DNA of 64,000 bases from Paenibacillus bouchesdurhonensis (lineage in GTDB: Bacteria > Bacillota > Bacilli > Paenibacillales > Paenibacillaceae): contig NZ_LT732548.1 of NCBI RefSeq assembly GCF_900155685.1, forward strand, positions 4,725,302-4,789,301. Reading direction: 5' to 3'. The notes below the pieces were generated by a model, which saw nothing but the letters and a program-made list of their open reading frames with translations, did not search any database and was not told the origin of the DNA. Positions 55,674-63,600 of the stretch are shown here, one piece after another (the first letter of the stretch is position 1; every line of letters starts with the position of its first letter). The position numbers were made by a program, and so were the translations under genes.

Positions 55674-56690
55674 TTAGTATTTCCCCTTTCTTTCTTGGAA
55701 ATGAGTCGGTTTATTCCATGTGGCTCCACCCGCCTGAACCCATTCAGCCAGCCAATCAATCATTTGAAGTAACGATACCGATGGGTACCCAAATCGTTGA
55801 TGCGACTTCGATGCGTTATTCAGCAGCGCAATCTCCGATTCTGTGCCTTCAAACAGGGCTTCTTTACCCATACGCTTCGCAAATTCTTCAGCAGCCCAAC
55901 GAATAGACATCGTTTCTGGCCCAGTAATGTTCATAACAGCTGGTGGATTCGAACACTCTGTTAAGCAACGCAACGCCATTTCATTGGCATCTCCCTGCCA
56001 AATTACATTAGCATGCCCCATAGTCAAGTTAATCACTCGTTGTTCATTCACAGCCTTTGCGATTTCCAATAGCACTCCATAACGCATATCAATCGCATAA
56101 TTCAAACGATAGAACAGCATGGGCGTTCCGTTTTTATGGGAATGATATTCAAAAACACGCTCGCGACCTAAAGTTGATTGCGCGTATTCTCCTAACGGTT
56201 CAGGCGATACCGACTCATTTGCCCCTCCACTACCAATAGGCATGAAAGGATAAATATTACCTGATGAAAATACGACAATTCGGGAATCCTTAAATTTCTC
56301 CGCCACTCTGCCTGGCAAATAAGTATTCATCCCCCATGTGAAATGCTCTCTGCCCGTTGTTCCAAATTTATTACCAGCCATATAAATGATATTGTCTGCA
56401 TGAGGCAATTGACTAAGCTCATCATCATTCAATAAGTTACAGGAAATCGTCTCGACCCCCGCTTCCTCTAGCTCACGTCTCGCTTCTTCGTCTGAAAACC
56501 GTGATACACCGATAACACGCTTATTTAATCCACCTTTACGGATTGCATTTTTAGCTAGCCTAGCTAAGCTTGGCCCCATTTTTCCGCCTACTCCAAGAAT
56601 CATGATATCTCCATCAACCGAAGATAACTCCTTTACTAAGGCCTCAGAGGGCTCAGCTAATTTCGCTTCCAATTCCTCAAGTGTTTTCAA
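55674..56690 (-). CDS. NAD-dependent epimerase/dehydratase (extended SDR)
   Basis: A 338-residue SDR. The cofactor loop is MILGVGGKMGPSLARLA (about residues 30-46). The active-site region has VFSSGNIYPFMP instead of the normal Ser-x(n)-YxxxK arrangement, and Tyr in LGEYAQSTLGRE may serve as the catalytic base, without the usual Lys three or four residues later. It is the first gene after the palindromic promoter. A sugar-nucleotide or sugar-acid substrate is likely but unproven. Confidence 0.8.
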   Translation of the reverse strand: MKTLEELEAKLAEPSEALVKELSSVDGDIMILGVGGKMGPSLARLAKNAIRKGGLNKRVIGVSRFSDEEARRELEEAGVETISCNLLNDDELSQLPHADNIIYMAGNKFGTTGREHFTWGMNTYLPGRVAEKFKDSRIVVFSSGNIYPFMPIGSGGANESVSPEPLGEYAQSTLGRERVFEYHSHKNGTPMLFYRLNYAIDMRYGVLLEIAKAVNEQRVINLTMGHANVIWQGDANEMALRCLTECSNPPAVMNITGPETMSIRWAAEEFAKRMGKEALFEGTESEIALLNNASKSHQRFGYPSVSLLQMIDWLAEWVQAGGATWNKPTHFQERKGKY

Positions 56691-56725
56691 TGCGATTTTC
56701 CCCTTTCTAGTATGAATCTATCTCC

Positions 56726-56755
56726 ATCATACCGACAGGGGTTATATAAAGACAA
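56726..56755 (-). promoter_or_regulatory. Promoter of the SDR-lyase-serine dehydratase unit
   Basis: On the minus strand TTGTCT (56750-56755), an 18-nt spacer and TATGAT (56726-56731), 35 nt before the SDR start codon. The -35 hexamer is inside the palindrome described next. Confidence 0.72.
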
Positions 56756-56773
56756 ATCTTTTAATTGTCTTTA
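56747..56773. promoter_or_regulatory. 27-bp palindromic operator over the -35
   Basis: TAAAGACAA and TTGTCTTTA are perfect 9-bp inverted arms around a 9-bp AT-rich centre. One arm contains the -35 hexamer of the downstream unit. The adjacent gene (56788-58113) encodes a regulator, which is the obvious candidate to bind here as a repressor or inducer-sensitive switch. Confidence 0.75.
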
Positions 56774-56787
56774 AATCAGTAAATAGG

Positions 56788-58113
56788 CTAGAACATCGTT
56801 TTATCCTTCAAAAAAGAAAAGCGGTAAATTTGCCGTGGCCTTCCTCTCGGAACCTTCTCCACACCAGAAATATCAACGAGTCCATTATCGATCCAGAGTA
56901 ACAGCAACCGATGAGCACTACGTACCGTGATATCAAGCAAAGCAGCAAGCTCATGAACCATATATTCATATTTGCCGTACTTTGCTGTGTGAGATAGCAG
57001 TTTGCTTAAATAAGCGCTTGTCATGCCAGCGTCTTCTGCTTTCTTGATAAGTTCCGCATGCGTTGGCGATAATACGTTCTGGATGGGATCTGCCATTTCG
57101 AGAGGACCGATCAGCGTCTGATCCTCACGAATAATAAAGCAGATATTTCCCCCGGCTTCCCTTGATTTGCGAAGGGCGGCTCTGGCATTTGTACCCGCTT
57201 CATTTGCCGAGGTTCCAAACCCTACTCCCAGGCTTAAGGAAATGCCTAATGAATGGTTGGCCTCTTTGGCTAGTGGAATCGTTTTGTAACCACCCGTCTC
57301 CCTCTCAAAGATCCCCCTAGTTGTGAAGAATAAATATTCATCTCCACCTAACGGTGTCAAGTAGCCGTCAAGTGATTCAACATAATCCAGAACCATACGA
57401 TGAATATCCAGCTTTAGCTTTTGAACCTCATGCTCATTATTCCGCATCATCACCAGCTTGCCGAAATCATCGACCTTAATCATCCCAACGACAATTTGCG
57501 ATTCTTTATTACGGCGAGATTCCGTTGATAGAAGCGCACGCTCCAACGTCACGCTCATATCCTGATCCGAAGGAATTAGCCATTCGTTCGCAGCCTGAAG
57601 ATCAGACAGCTTCCGTGCTACGGATTCCACCCCCGTAATGGCGAATGAGCATGCACCCGTGTTCAACAGGTTATGATGGAATGCAAATAGCTTGTCCGGT
57701 GAGGCATGAGCAGGACCGCTATAAACTACCACCTTCGTCTGCTCGATCCCAAGGTCTTTGAGCGCACTCATAACCATGGATTTCGTAAGCGAATCTACAG
57801 ATATTCCACCGCTGAGGTGACCTGTCTGTAAAGCACGAAATAACGTTTTGTACAGCCCAGCCCCCGTTAGTGGAACATAATGCACAGGTACCGTTACATT
57901 GATATTTTCTCTAACTTTACGATGCGATTGCGCACCGAATAATAGAAGCGCCTCTACCTCCAGCATTAAAGTTTCAACGACTGACGGGACTTGCTCCTCA
58001 TCATTAACGATCCGTACAATCGGAGTAAATGTAGGAAATGCCTTTATAACCTTTAGTAGCTTATCTACAACATACTGCATGCCAACGATTCCAATCTTAA
58101 TTTGCATATGCAC
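56788..58113 (-). CDS. Regulator with GGDEF-like domain and C-terminal HTH
   Basis: A 441-residue regulator of unusual design. Residues 1-200 look like a sensor (KIGIVGMQYVVDKLLKVI). Residues 205-330 resemble a cyclase-type palm domain with GGDEY at 256-260 (LTPLGGDEYLFF) in the GGDEF position. Residues 375-435 hold a winged-helix-like HTH (LAALLDITVRSAHRLLLLW). Start GTG 58113 has AAAGGA 7 nt upstream. A nucleotide-sensing rather than signalling role for the palm domain is possible. It probably acts at the palindrome just downstream of its own gene. Confidence 0.7.
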   Translation of the reverse strand: MHMQIKIGIVGMQYVVDKLLKVIKAFPTFTPIVRIVNDEEQVPSVVETLMLEVEALLLFGAQSHRKVRENINVTVPVHYVPLTGAGLYKTLFRALQTGHLSGGISVDSLTKSMVMSALKDLGIEQTKVVVYSGPAHASPDKLFAFHHNLLNTGACSFAITGVESVARKLSDLQAANEWLIPSDQDMSVTLERALLSTESRRNKESQIVVGMIKVDDFGKLVMMRNNEHEVQKLKLDIHRMVLDYVESLDGYLTPLGGDEYLFFTTRGIFERETGGYKTIPLAKEANHSLGISLSLGVGFGTSANEAGTNARAALRKSREAGGNICFIIREDQTLIGPLEMADPIQNVLSPTHAELIKKAEDAGMTSAYLSKLLSHTAKYGKYEYMVHELAALLDITVRSAHRLLLLWIDNGLVDISGVEKVPRGRPRQIYRFSFLKDKTMF

Positions 58114-58372
58114 GGGTCATTCCTTTCAATATTTCGCAAGCCTCTTTGTGACGACTTTTGCTTTAAACGAGATCTTGTCCTCGATAGTTAGTTCATGCTT
58201 GAAAAACTCCAATTAAACTGGCCGCATTACCGTTTTTTCCCATACCAGTACATACTTCATCTCGTGTAACTCGCAGAACTATCTTATCATTTTTTGCAAG
58301 TAAATTCGTAACTTTAACGCTCACTCCCGAAATAATCTATCCTGAGATAAGTATTATCCTTATAACATTATC

Positions 58373-58516
58373 ATTCGTATATTCCGCGATAATCACTTGA
58401 TTGAATTCGGAAGCACTCTGATTCGTTTCACCGATGAGACGATTATTACATAATCCAATGTAAGTGACTTAACCTACCATTCCAGACGAGCTTGTCAGTG
58501 CTTTGAGATTAATAAC
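58373..58516 (+). pseudogene. Decayed paralogue of the 70-residue gene at 38553
   Basis: The frame reads RIFRDNHLIEFGSTLIRF, then TDETIIT, a TAA stop, and SNVSDLTYH further on. It aligns codon for codon with the intact gene (RVFRDNHLIESGSIIIRL, TEDTVIT-Q-SSVSDLTYH), with the Gln codon turned into TAA. The N-terminal third is unrecognisable. The remaining parts of the 493-nt gap 58114-58606 show no gene; they contain the divergent promoters. Confidence 0.8.
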
Positions 58517-58606
58517 AAACGAAATATCCAACTTTATCCTTTGCTATTTATATAAAATGGTATACGATTAAAAAATAATTTGTTAAAATTTAAAGGAGAT
58601 GATGCT

Positions 58607-59191
58607 ATGACGATTAAAGATGAGTTGCGAGGGAAAAACATCATTATTCCTGACAATCCGGTATCGAATTTTTTGTTTAATAACACGAGATCGGCCCTTT
58701 TGTGGTTAGTTATTCGACTGTATTTGGGTTATGCCTGGTTAACCGCAGGATGGCACAAGGTAACTAGCGATCAGTGGGTTGGGAGCAATGCAGGTGCGGG
58801 ACTGACAGGATTCGTTAAAGGAGCGGTCGGCAAAGCTGCAGAAGGGAAAGACGTAACGGGATGGTATGCATCGTTTTTGGAAAGCATGGTGCTCCCCAAT
58901 GCCCCGCTCTTCTCTTATCTTGTTGCCTTTGGAGAACTCCTCGTGGGGCTAGGCCTGATCCTTGGCTTGTTAACGGGAATTGCCGCTTTCTTCGGCGCCT
59001 TCATGAATGCGAGCTTCCTGTTTGCCGGTACCTTGAGCACGAATCCGCTGCTGTTCATCCTAGCAACTTGGATTGTACTGGCCTGGAAGGTCGCCGGATG
59101 GTATGGGCTCGATAGATGGGCGCTTCCTCTGCTTGGAACGCCATGGAGCAAAAGCCGACGCAATAAGGACGATCAAACGGCAGCAACATAA
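58607..59191 (+). CDS. DoxX family membrane protein
   Basis: A 194-residue protein with four predicted membrane helices and the DoxX-type beginning LWLVIRLYLGYAWLTAGWHKV. A Gly-rich loop (SNAGAGLTGFVKGAVGKAAE) follows. The start is ATG 58607, behind AAAGGAGATGATGCT; the open frame from 58580 is not needed. DoxX proteins are linked to thiosulfate/quinone redox or membrane stress roles, and a sulfurtransferase is at 38.8 kb. Function here is unproven. Confidence 0.85.
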   Translation: MTIKDELRGKNIIIPDNPVSNFLFNNTRSALLWLVIRLYLGYAWLTAGWHKVTSDQWVGSNAGAGLTGFVKGAVGKAAEGKDVTGWYASFLESMVLPNAPLFSYLVAFGELLVGLGLILGLLTGIAAFFGAFMNASFLFAGTLSTNPLLFILATWIVLAWKVAGWYGLDRWALPLLGTPWSKSRRNKDDQTAAT

Positions 59192-59252
59192 ATTAGTTAG
59201 CAAACACGAAGGACATACTGAGCTTTATCGAGAATTCAATTACATTTGTACG

Positions 59253-59294
59253 GGCTGCAACAAATTGCCGAGAGGCGGACTGTTGCAGCCTTTT
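59253..59294 (+). terminator. Terminator of doxX
   Basis: GGCTGCAACA/TGTTGCAGCC form a perfect 10-bp stem followed by TTTT. The loop with TTGCCGAGAGGCGGAC closely matches the terminator at 39678-39722. Confidence 0.82.
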
Positions 59295-59399
59295 ATTATG
59301 CAAACACAATCTATTTAAGGCGTAATATTTCCCATTAAAGCTTTGCTGAAGCTTTCATCTCCGAACCAACTATATTCAAATACTACCTTCTTTACAAAA

Positions 59400-60167
59400 T
59401 TACGCTCCCTGAATATCCGCCATTTCCAGCACAACAGGACAATGATCGCTGCCCATAACATGACAATCGATCTGTGCATCCACCAAGCTCTCACTCAGCC
59501 GGTTCGAGACCAGAAAATAATCGATCCTCCAACCGATATTCCGCTCTCTTACCTTCGGCATATATGACCACCAGCTGTAGACATTATCCCGATCGGGATA
59601 GAAATAACGGAACGTGTCTATAAATCCCGCCTCTAACAGCTTCGTCATTTTCTCCCGCTCCTCCAGCGTAAAGCCGGAATTACCGACGTTCGATTTGGCA
59701 TTCTTGATGTCGATCTCCCGATGCGCGACATTCATATCCCCAGTTACGATAACCGGTTTATGCCGATCCAGCCCTACCAAGTAACTGCGAAACCGCTCCT
59801 CCCACTCCAATCGATCGGGCAGCCTGGATAAGTCCCGCTTCGCATTCGGCGTGTATACATTCACCAAATAGAATGCCTCGTACTCCAGCGTAATGATTCG
59901 CCCTTCCGGCTCCGAATCCTCTTCTATCCCGTATCGCACAGATAGCGGCTTGATTCTCGTAAACACGGCGGTTCCTGAATAGCCCTTCTTCTCTGCATAG
60001 TTCCAATACTGCTCATATTCTTCGCCGAGCTCCAGGTCGATTTGCCCGGCCTGAAGCTTCGTTTCCTGAACGCAAAATATATCCGCATCCGCTGTCCGGA
60101 AATAATCATAAAATCCTTTGTTTACACATGCTCTAAGCCCGTTGACATTCCATGACACCAGCTTCAT
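59400..60167 (-). CDS. exoA: Exodeoxyribonuclease III
   Basis: A 255-residue AP endonuclease/3'-exonuclease of the ExoIII class. Catalytic motifs are SWNVNGLRACVNKGF, the Glu in VQETKL, TGDMNVAHREIDI (Asp/Asn) and the C-terminal GSDHCPV (Asp-His). It repairs abasic sites. It starts MKLVSWNVNG, with GAAGG upstream. Confidence 0.96.
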   Translation of the reverse strand: MKLVSWNVNGLRACVNKGFYDYFRTADADIFCVQETKLQAGQIDLELGEEYEQYWNYAEKKGYSGTAVFTRIKPLSVRYGIEEDSEPEGRIITLEYEAFYLVNVYTPNAKRDLSRLPDRLEWEERFRSYLVGLDRHKPVIVTGDMNVAHREIDIKNAKSNVGNSGFTLEEREKMTKLLEAGFIDTFRYFYPDRDNVYSWWSYMPKVRERNIGWRIDYFLVSNRLSESLVDAQIDCHVMGSDHCPVVLEMADIQGA

Positions 60168-60227
60168 TCCTTCTATCTCCTCTGCCTTGATATCACCATA
60201 ATTTCTCTTATATTTTGAAGCCTTAAC

Positions 60228-60258
60228 TCAAAATTTACAATCTTTATTCAAAATTTAC
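60228..60258. repeat. Direct repeat TCAAAATTTAC, 20-bp period
   Basis: TCAAAATTTAC occurs at 60228-60238 and 60248-60258, exactly 20 bp apart, in the divergent gap between exoA and the LuxR-type gene. The two-turn spacing suits tandem binding of a dimeric activator. Confidence 0.5.
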
Positions 60259-60331
60259 GTTTACCGACCCGATAAATAGGAAGAGAGCTACATTTTTTTT
60301 GAATTGAAAGGCCGTAAGGGGGTTACACATC

Positions 60332-61069
60332 ATGTCAGAAAAAATAGCTGCATCACATCAATCGTCCTCAAGCTCAGCCGCCGTCTTTACATCCCAATCG
60401 CATTTTGTGCAAATTGTGCGCAGCAACAAATCACTGATTACTATATTTCAAGAGTGCATCGACAACATTAAGGAGCATTTATCAGGCACCTACCTGTTTC
60501 TCCTCACCGATGAGGAAGGAGTCCTGTTGGCTATGGACTATTGCCAAAACCTGCAAGAGGTCGTGCGCAAGTCCGAGATTCGCGTAGGCATGTATTTTAC
60601 GGAGGAGAGCTGCGGGGTCAATGCAATATCGGAAGCGATGGCCCGCCGAAGTCCAATTTATTTGCCACCGGAAGAACACGAAAGTCCCTTCTTTAAGAAC
60701 TGGCACTGCTTCTCCACACCGCTGACCCTCGGGTCGCGAACGATAGGCTATCTTGATGTCTCCACCATTAACGCGAATATGAAAAGCGAACTGATCGCCA
60801 TCGCCAAGCTGATTCCGGGTAACATGCTGAGCAGCCTGCAAAACCTGGCGGAGGCACAACCGCCGGAAAAGCCGCCAGTTCCTCTGACGGCGCGCCAACT
60901 GCATGTGCTTAGACTAATTGCGCAAGGCCAGACAGTCAAGTCCATCGCCCTTAAGTTAAATATTAAAGAATGTACCGTGAATCATCATAAAAAGATCATT
61001 TTCGAAAAGCTAGGTGTCCAGTCTAGTACGGAAGCCGTATCGGTTGCCAGTCGGATGTCCTACTTATAG
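60332..61069 (+). CDS. GAF-LuxR transcriptional regulator
   Basis: A 245-residue regulator. After a Ser-rich N-terminus comes a GAF-like sensor (YLFLLTDEEGVLLAMDYC, RVGMYFTEESCGVNAISEAM) resembling those of AcoR-type activators. The LuxR helix-turn-helix ends it (LTARQLHVLRLIAQGQTVKS, followed by LKLNIKECTVNHHKKII). GGGGG precedes the ATG. The signal and target are unknown; it may regulate itself or the convergent amino-acid permease. Confidence 0.88.
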   Translation: MSEKIAASHQSSSSSAAVFTSQSHFVQIVRSNKSLITIFQECIDNIKEHLSGTYLFLLTDEEGVLLAMDYCQNLQEVVRKSEIRVGMYFTEESCGVNAISEAMARRSPIYLPPEEHESPFFKNWHCFSTPLTLGSRTIGYLDVSTINANMKSELIAIAKLIPGNMLSSLQNLAEAQPPEKPPVPLTARQLHVLRLIAQGQTVKSIALKLNIKECTVNHHKKIIFEKLGVQSSTEAVSVASRMSYL

Positions 61070-61098
61070 GCAACTAGCACCTAAAACATACCTATACA

Positions 61099-61118
61099 TT
61101 CTTATAGGTGAACTATGT
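61099..61118. other. Inverted repeat ACCTATA/TATAGGT
   Basis: Seven-bp arms with a 6-nt spacer lie shortly after the LuxR-type gene. No T-run follows, so it looks more like an operator than a terminator. The next 170 bases up to 61290 hold no gene; they include a CGGTGAA/TTCACCG hairpin. Confidence 0.35.
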
Positions 61119-61289
61119 TAATATATGTGCTAAACTTTTTACAGATACCTGAAACAAAACAATGCCCTAATTCTCGACAAATCATAGTTCTGAGCCCCAT
61201 CGGAGGCGCGATGTAAATTGGGCGGTGAAAAGATTGGTAAATCGGGTTCACCGATCTCTTCCCCCTGACACATCTAAGGACGCCTATCC

Positions 61290-61326
61290 AAAAAAGGAGA
61301 TAGCGATTGACGCTGCCTCCTTTTTT
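61290..61326. terminator. Bidirectional terminator by the amino-acid permease
   Basis: AAAAAAGGAG/CTCCTTTTTT form a perfect 10-bp outer stem and AGCG/CGCT an inner one. It lies 18 nt after the permease stop on the minus strand. Confidence 0.88.
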
Positions 61327-61344
61327 GCCTGCGCTTATATATGC

Positions 61345-62718
61345 TTATGTGGGCTCTCCCTCCGGCCTCGCTCTTCGCACCTTGCCTCTGTCCTTGCTTT
61401 GCTCCCTGCTCCAAATCCGCTTCATCAGCAGCATTACTCCTCCAATCAGCACTACAAACCCCAGGCTGATCCACAAGCCCGGCCGGCTCATGGGATGGAG
61501 CACTGTGCCGCTTATGGCTAAAACGATGATTGCCGTGCTGATCCAGCGCTTCGTCTGCCCCCAGCCGCTTAGCTTCAGCAGCCTTCCGGACGTAAATAGG
61601 ATGAAGATCCAGTTGTACATAAGCATCAGGCCTGCCGCAGTCGTCACGTACTCATACATTTTCTCCGGCATGAGCAGGGCTAACAGAATGGATCCGCTCA
61701 GAGCTAGGGCGGTAACGCCAATCGCATAATAGGGAGTCTCTCTTTGCCCGCCACTCACCCTAGCAAATACCGGAGGAGCATCTTTATTTTTGGCTAAAGT
61801 CACGAGGATCGTAATTACGGCAAATAGGGAAGCAATCATCGTTGAGAATCCGGCTATAATGAAAGCCCCATTAAAAAGATGCGGCACAAAGCTCAAGCCA
61901 TAACCTTTAAGCGAAGCGACAAACGGACTCTCTTTCGTGCCCATGGTGTTCCAGGGGACTAGGCTTAGCGCCAGCACCAAAGAAGCCGTGTAAAGAACCG
62001 TCAATGTTCCAATCATCCATCGTCCCGCCTTAGGGCCTTCCTTAGGATCCTTCAAACGAATTGCCAGAAGGCCCATAACCTCGATCCCCCCGAAGGCGTA
62101 GAACGCATATATGAGGCTGGACCATCCGCCTATTGCTCCTGCTGGGAAAAGAGGAACGGGCCAATTGGGCGCATGCTTCCCCCCGCCGAGCCAGCCTAAA
62201 ATTGCAGCGCCGGCAATCGCCAGAAAGGCGATAATCGCCGCCAGCTTCATGACCGCAAACAAATGCTCTGCCCGTTCGAACCCTTTTGTCCCCAATATAA
62301 TAATAACTAAGCCGAGTACGGCATAAATCAAAGCGAATACCCACATCGGCAGCCCTGGGAACCAAAAGCGGGTAAATAGTGACAATGCTGCCATCTGGCT
62401 TCCCATAATTAAAATCTCCGAAGAAAGATATACCCATCCGCTCCCGAAGCCAGCCCAGCGCCCGAAACCTTTCCGCGCATACACGCAAAACGAGCCCTCC
62501 TGCGGGTCTTGCGAGCTCATGCGGGCAAGCACGTCAAATACGACGAATGTTCCGATTGCAGCCAGTAAAAATGCTGGGATGATGGCCGGTCCTCCAATTT
62601 TTACGCCTACGCCCGTGCCAAGGAAATAGCCAGTACCGATCGTGCAGGCTACTCCCATTAACGACAATTGCCACCAGTGCAGCGGCTTATCCTTTGCTTC
62701 CTTGCTTGTCTTGTTCAA
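61345..62718 (-). CDS. Amino-acid permease, APC superfamily
   Basis: A 457-residue transporter with about twelve hydrophobic helices. The first holds the APC motif GVACTIGTGYFLGTGVGVKIGG, quoted here only in part as TIGTGYFLGTG. Further motifs are SWL-like segments such as YASGGIEVMGL in the form YAFGGIEVMGLLA. The C-terminal tail is basic and cytoplasmic. I selected TTG 62718, 6 nt after AAGGAG; the frame continues to 62766. The substrate is probably an amino acid but cannot be specified. Confidence 0.85.
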   Translation of the reverse strand: MNKTSKEAKDKPLHWWQLSLMGVACTIGTGYFLGTGVGVKIGGPAIIPAFLLAAIGTFVVFDVLARMSSQDPQEGSFCVYARKGFGRWAGFGSGWVYLSSEILIMGSQMAALSLFTRFWFPGLPMWVFALIYAVLGLVIIILGTKGFERAEHLFAVMKLAAIIAFLAIAGAAILGWLGGGKHAPNWPVPLFPAGAIGGWSSLIYAFYAFGGIEVMGLLAIRLKDPKEGPKAGRWMIGTLTVLYTASLVLALSLVPWNTMGTKESPFVASLKGYGLSFVPHLFNGAFIIAGFSTMIASLFAVITILVTLAKNKDAPPVFARVSGGQRETPYYAIGVTALALSGSILLALLMPEKMYEYVTTAAGLMLMYNWIFILFTSGRLLKLSGWGQTKRWISTAIIVLAISGTVLHPMSRPGLWISLGFVVLIGGVMLLMKRIWSREQSKDRGKVRRARPEGEPT

Positions 62719-62804
62719 GGCAAACTCCTTATCCTCAACCATGTATTTGCACTTTGCACCAATCATGGCTTATTGTGCTGACAAGGGGGCGTAAATATTC
62801 TGCG

Positions 62805-63293
62805 CTAAACTGATATTTCTGCGGGCACGGCTCCCAAAGCCGCTTCCGCCAGCAGCTTCATGTAGTCGAGCGACTGCTCCAAAGGCATCCCTTTACCGAA
62901 ATAGCTGTATTTTCTCCCACTCATAAGTACATAGACATCGATCTGGTCTGCCGGCCTTCCGTAAGCAGAATGCCAGAACACATTCGTCATATGGACGAAT
63001 GCTAGGATCACTTCAGCATCATCCTGAGCCAAGAACTTCTGGACAATAAATTCTTCTGCCTGCTTGCTGTGCCAGACGGCCTGAAAAATCATGACCAGAT
63101 TCAGCTCCAATTCTGCAACGTTCGTATTCCACTGTTCATAGAGAGCCACGGGATAATCCATTGAATTGGCTTCTTTAAATATTCTTTCCAATTGCTCGAT
63201 CATGGTGAGATACACATGCCGGTAATGGGTTTCGCCTAAAAAATCCTCGACTCGCTTCGGCCAACGGCGCTCCAGCAGTACATGTATCGGCAT
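62805..63293 (-). CDS. Hypothetical protein (162 aa)
   Basis: A 162-residue soluble protein of mostly helical character. It opens MPIHVLLERRWPKRVEDFLG and contains EANSMDYPVALYEQWN and AYGRPADQIDVYVLMSGRKY. It has no signal peptide or recognised domain. Start ATG 63293 follows GGAGG at 11 nt. It stands between the permease gene (86 nt away) and the flavodoxin remnant. I cannot name its function. Confidence 0.6.
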   Translation of the reverse strand: MPIHVLLERRWPKRVEDFLGETHYRHVYLTMIEQLERIFKEANSMDYPVALYEQWNTNVAELELNLVMIFQAVWHSKQAEEFIVQKFLAQDDAEVILAFVHMTNVFWHSAYGRPADQIDVYVLMSGRKYSYFGKGMPLEQSLDYMKLLAEAALGAVPAEISV

Positions 63294-63373
63294 CCGGCTT
63301 CTTGCCTCCGGCATCATGCCCTAATATTCATTAATCGTGTGCCCTACCGCATATTGCACTCTTTGGCGCCATG

Positions 63374-63600
63374 TCAGCCTTTTACACGGAAGAGAGATGC
63401 CTTCTGCGGAATAAGTCCGAAGCCATTCTCTCTTCCAATTCATCCAGAGCTCCGCAATATAATCGATAACTGGTGTCTCCACTTCCGAACAAGGCGGTCA
63501 CTGCTTCCTTCCAGTCAAGCTCAAGCATCTCATCCATGAAATCAAGGAACTCATCGGGCAGTTCTCCGTCGCCCCAAGTGTAGGCGCCAAGCAAAGTCAA
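63374..63600 (-). pseudogene. Flavodoxin remnant
   Basis: The frame gives LLGAYTWGDGELPDEFLDF and ALFGSGDTSYRLYCGALDEL, the middle and late parts of a short-chain flavodoxin (FMN loops WGDGELP and GSGDTSY). About 50 N-terminal residues with the P-loop are absent. Near the end a one-base shift moves the C-terminus (GLIPQKASLFRVKG) into another frame. It begins exactly at the phosphatase stop (63597). Confidence 0.75.

Noticed and set aside
61190-61290. Known riboswitch classes (lysine, glycine, c-di-GMP, ydaO, T-box)
   Set aside because: None of the conserved cores is present.
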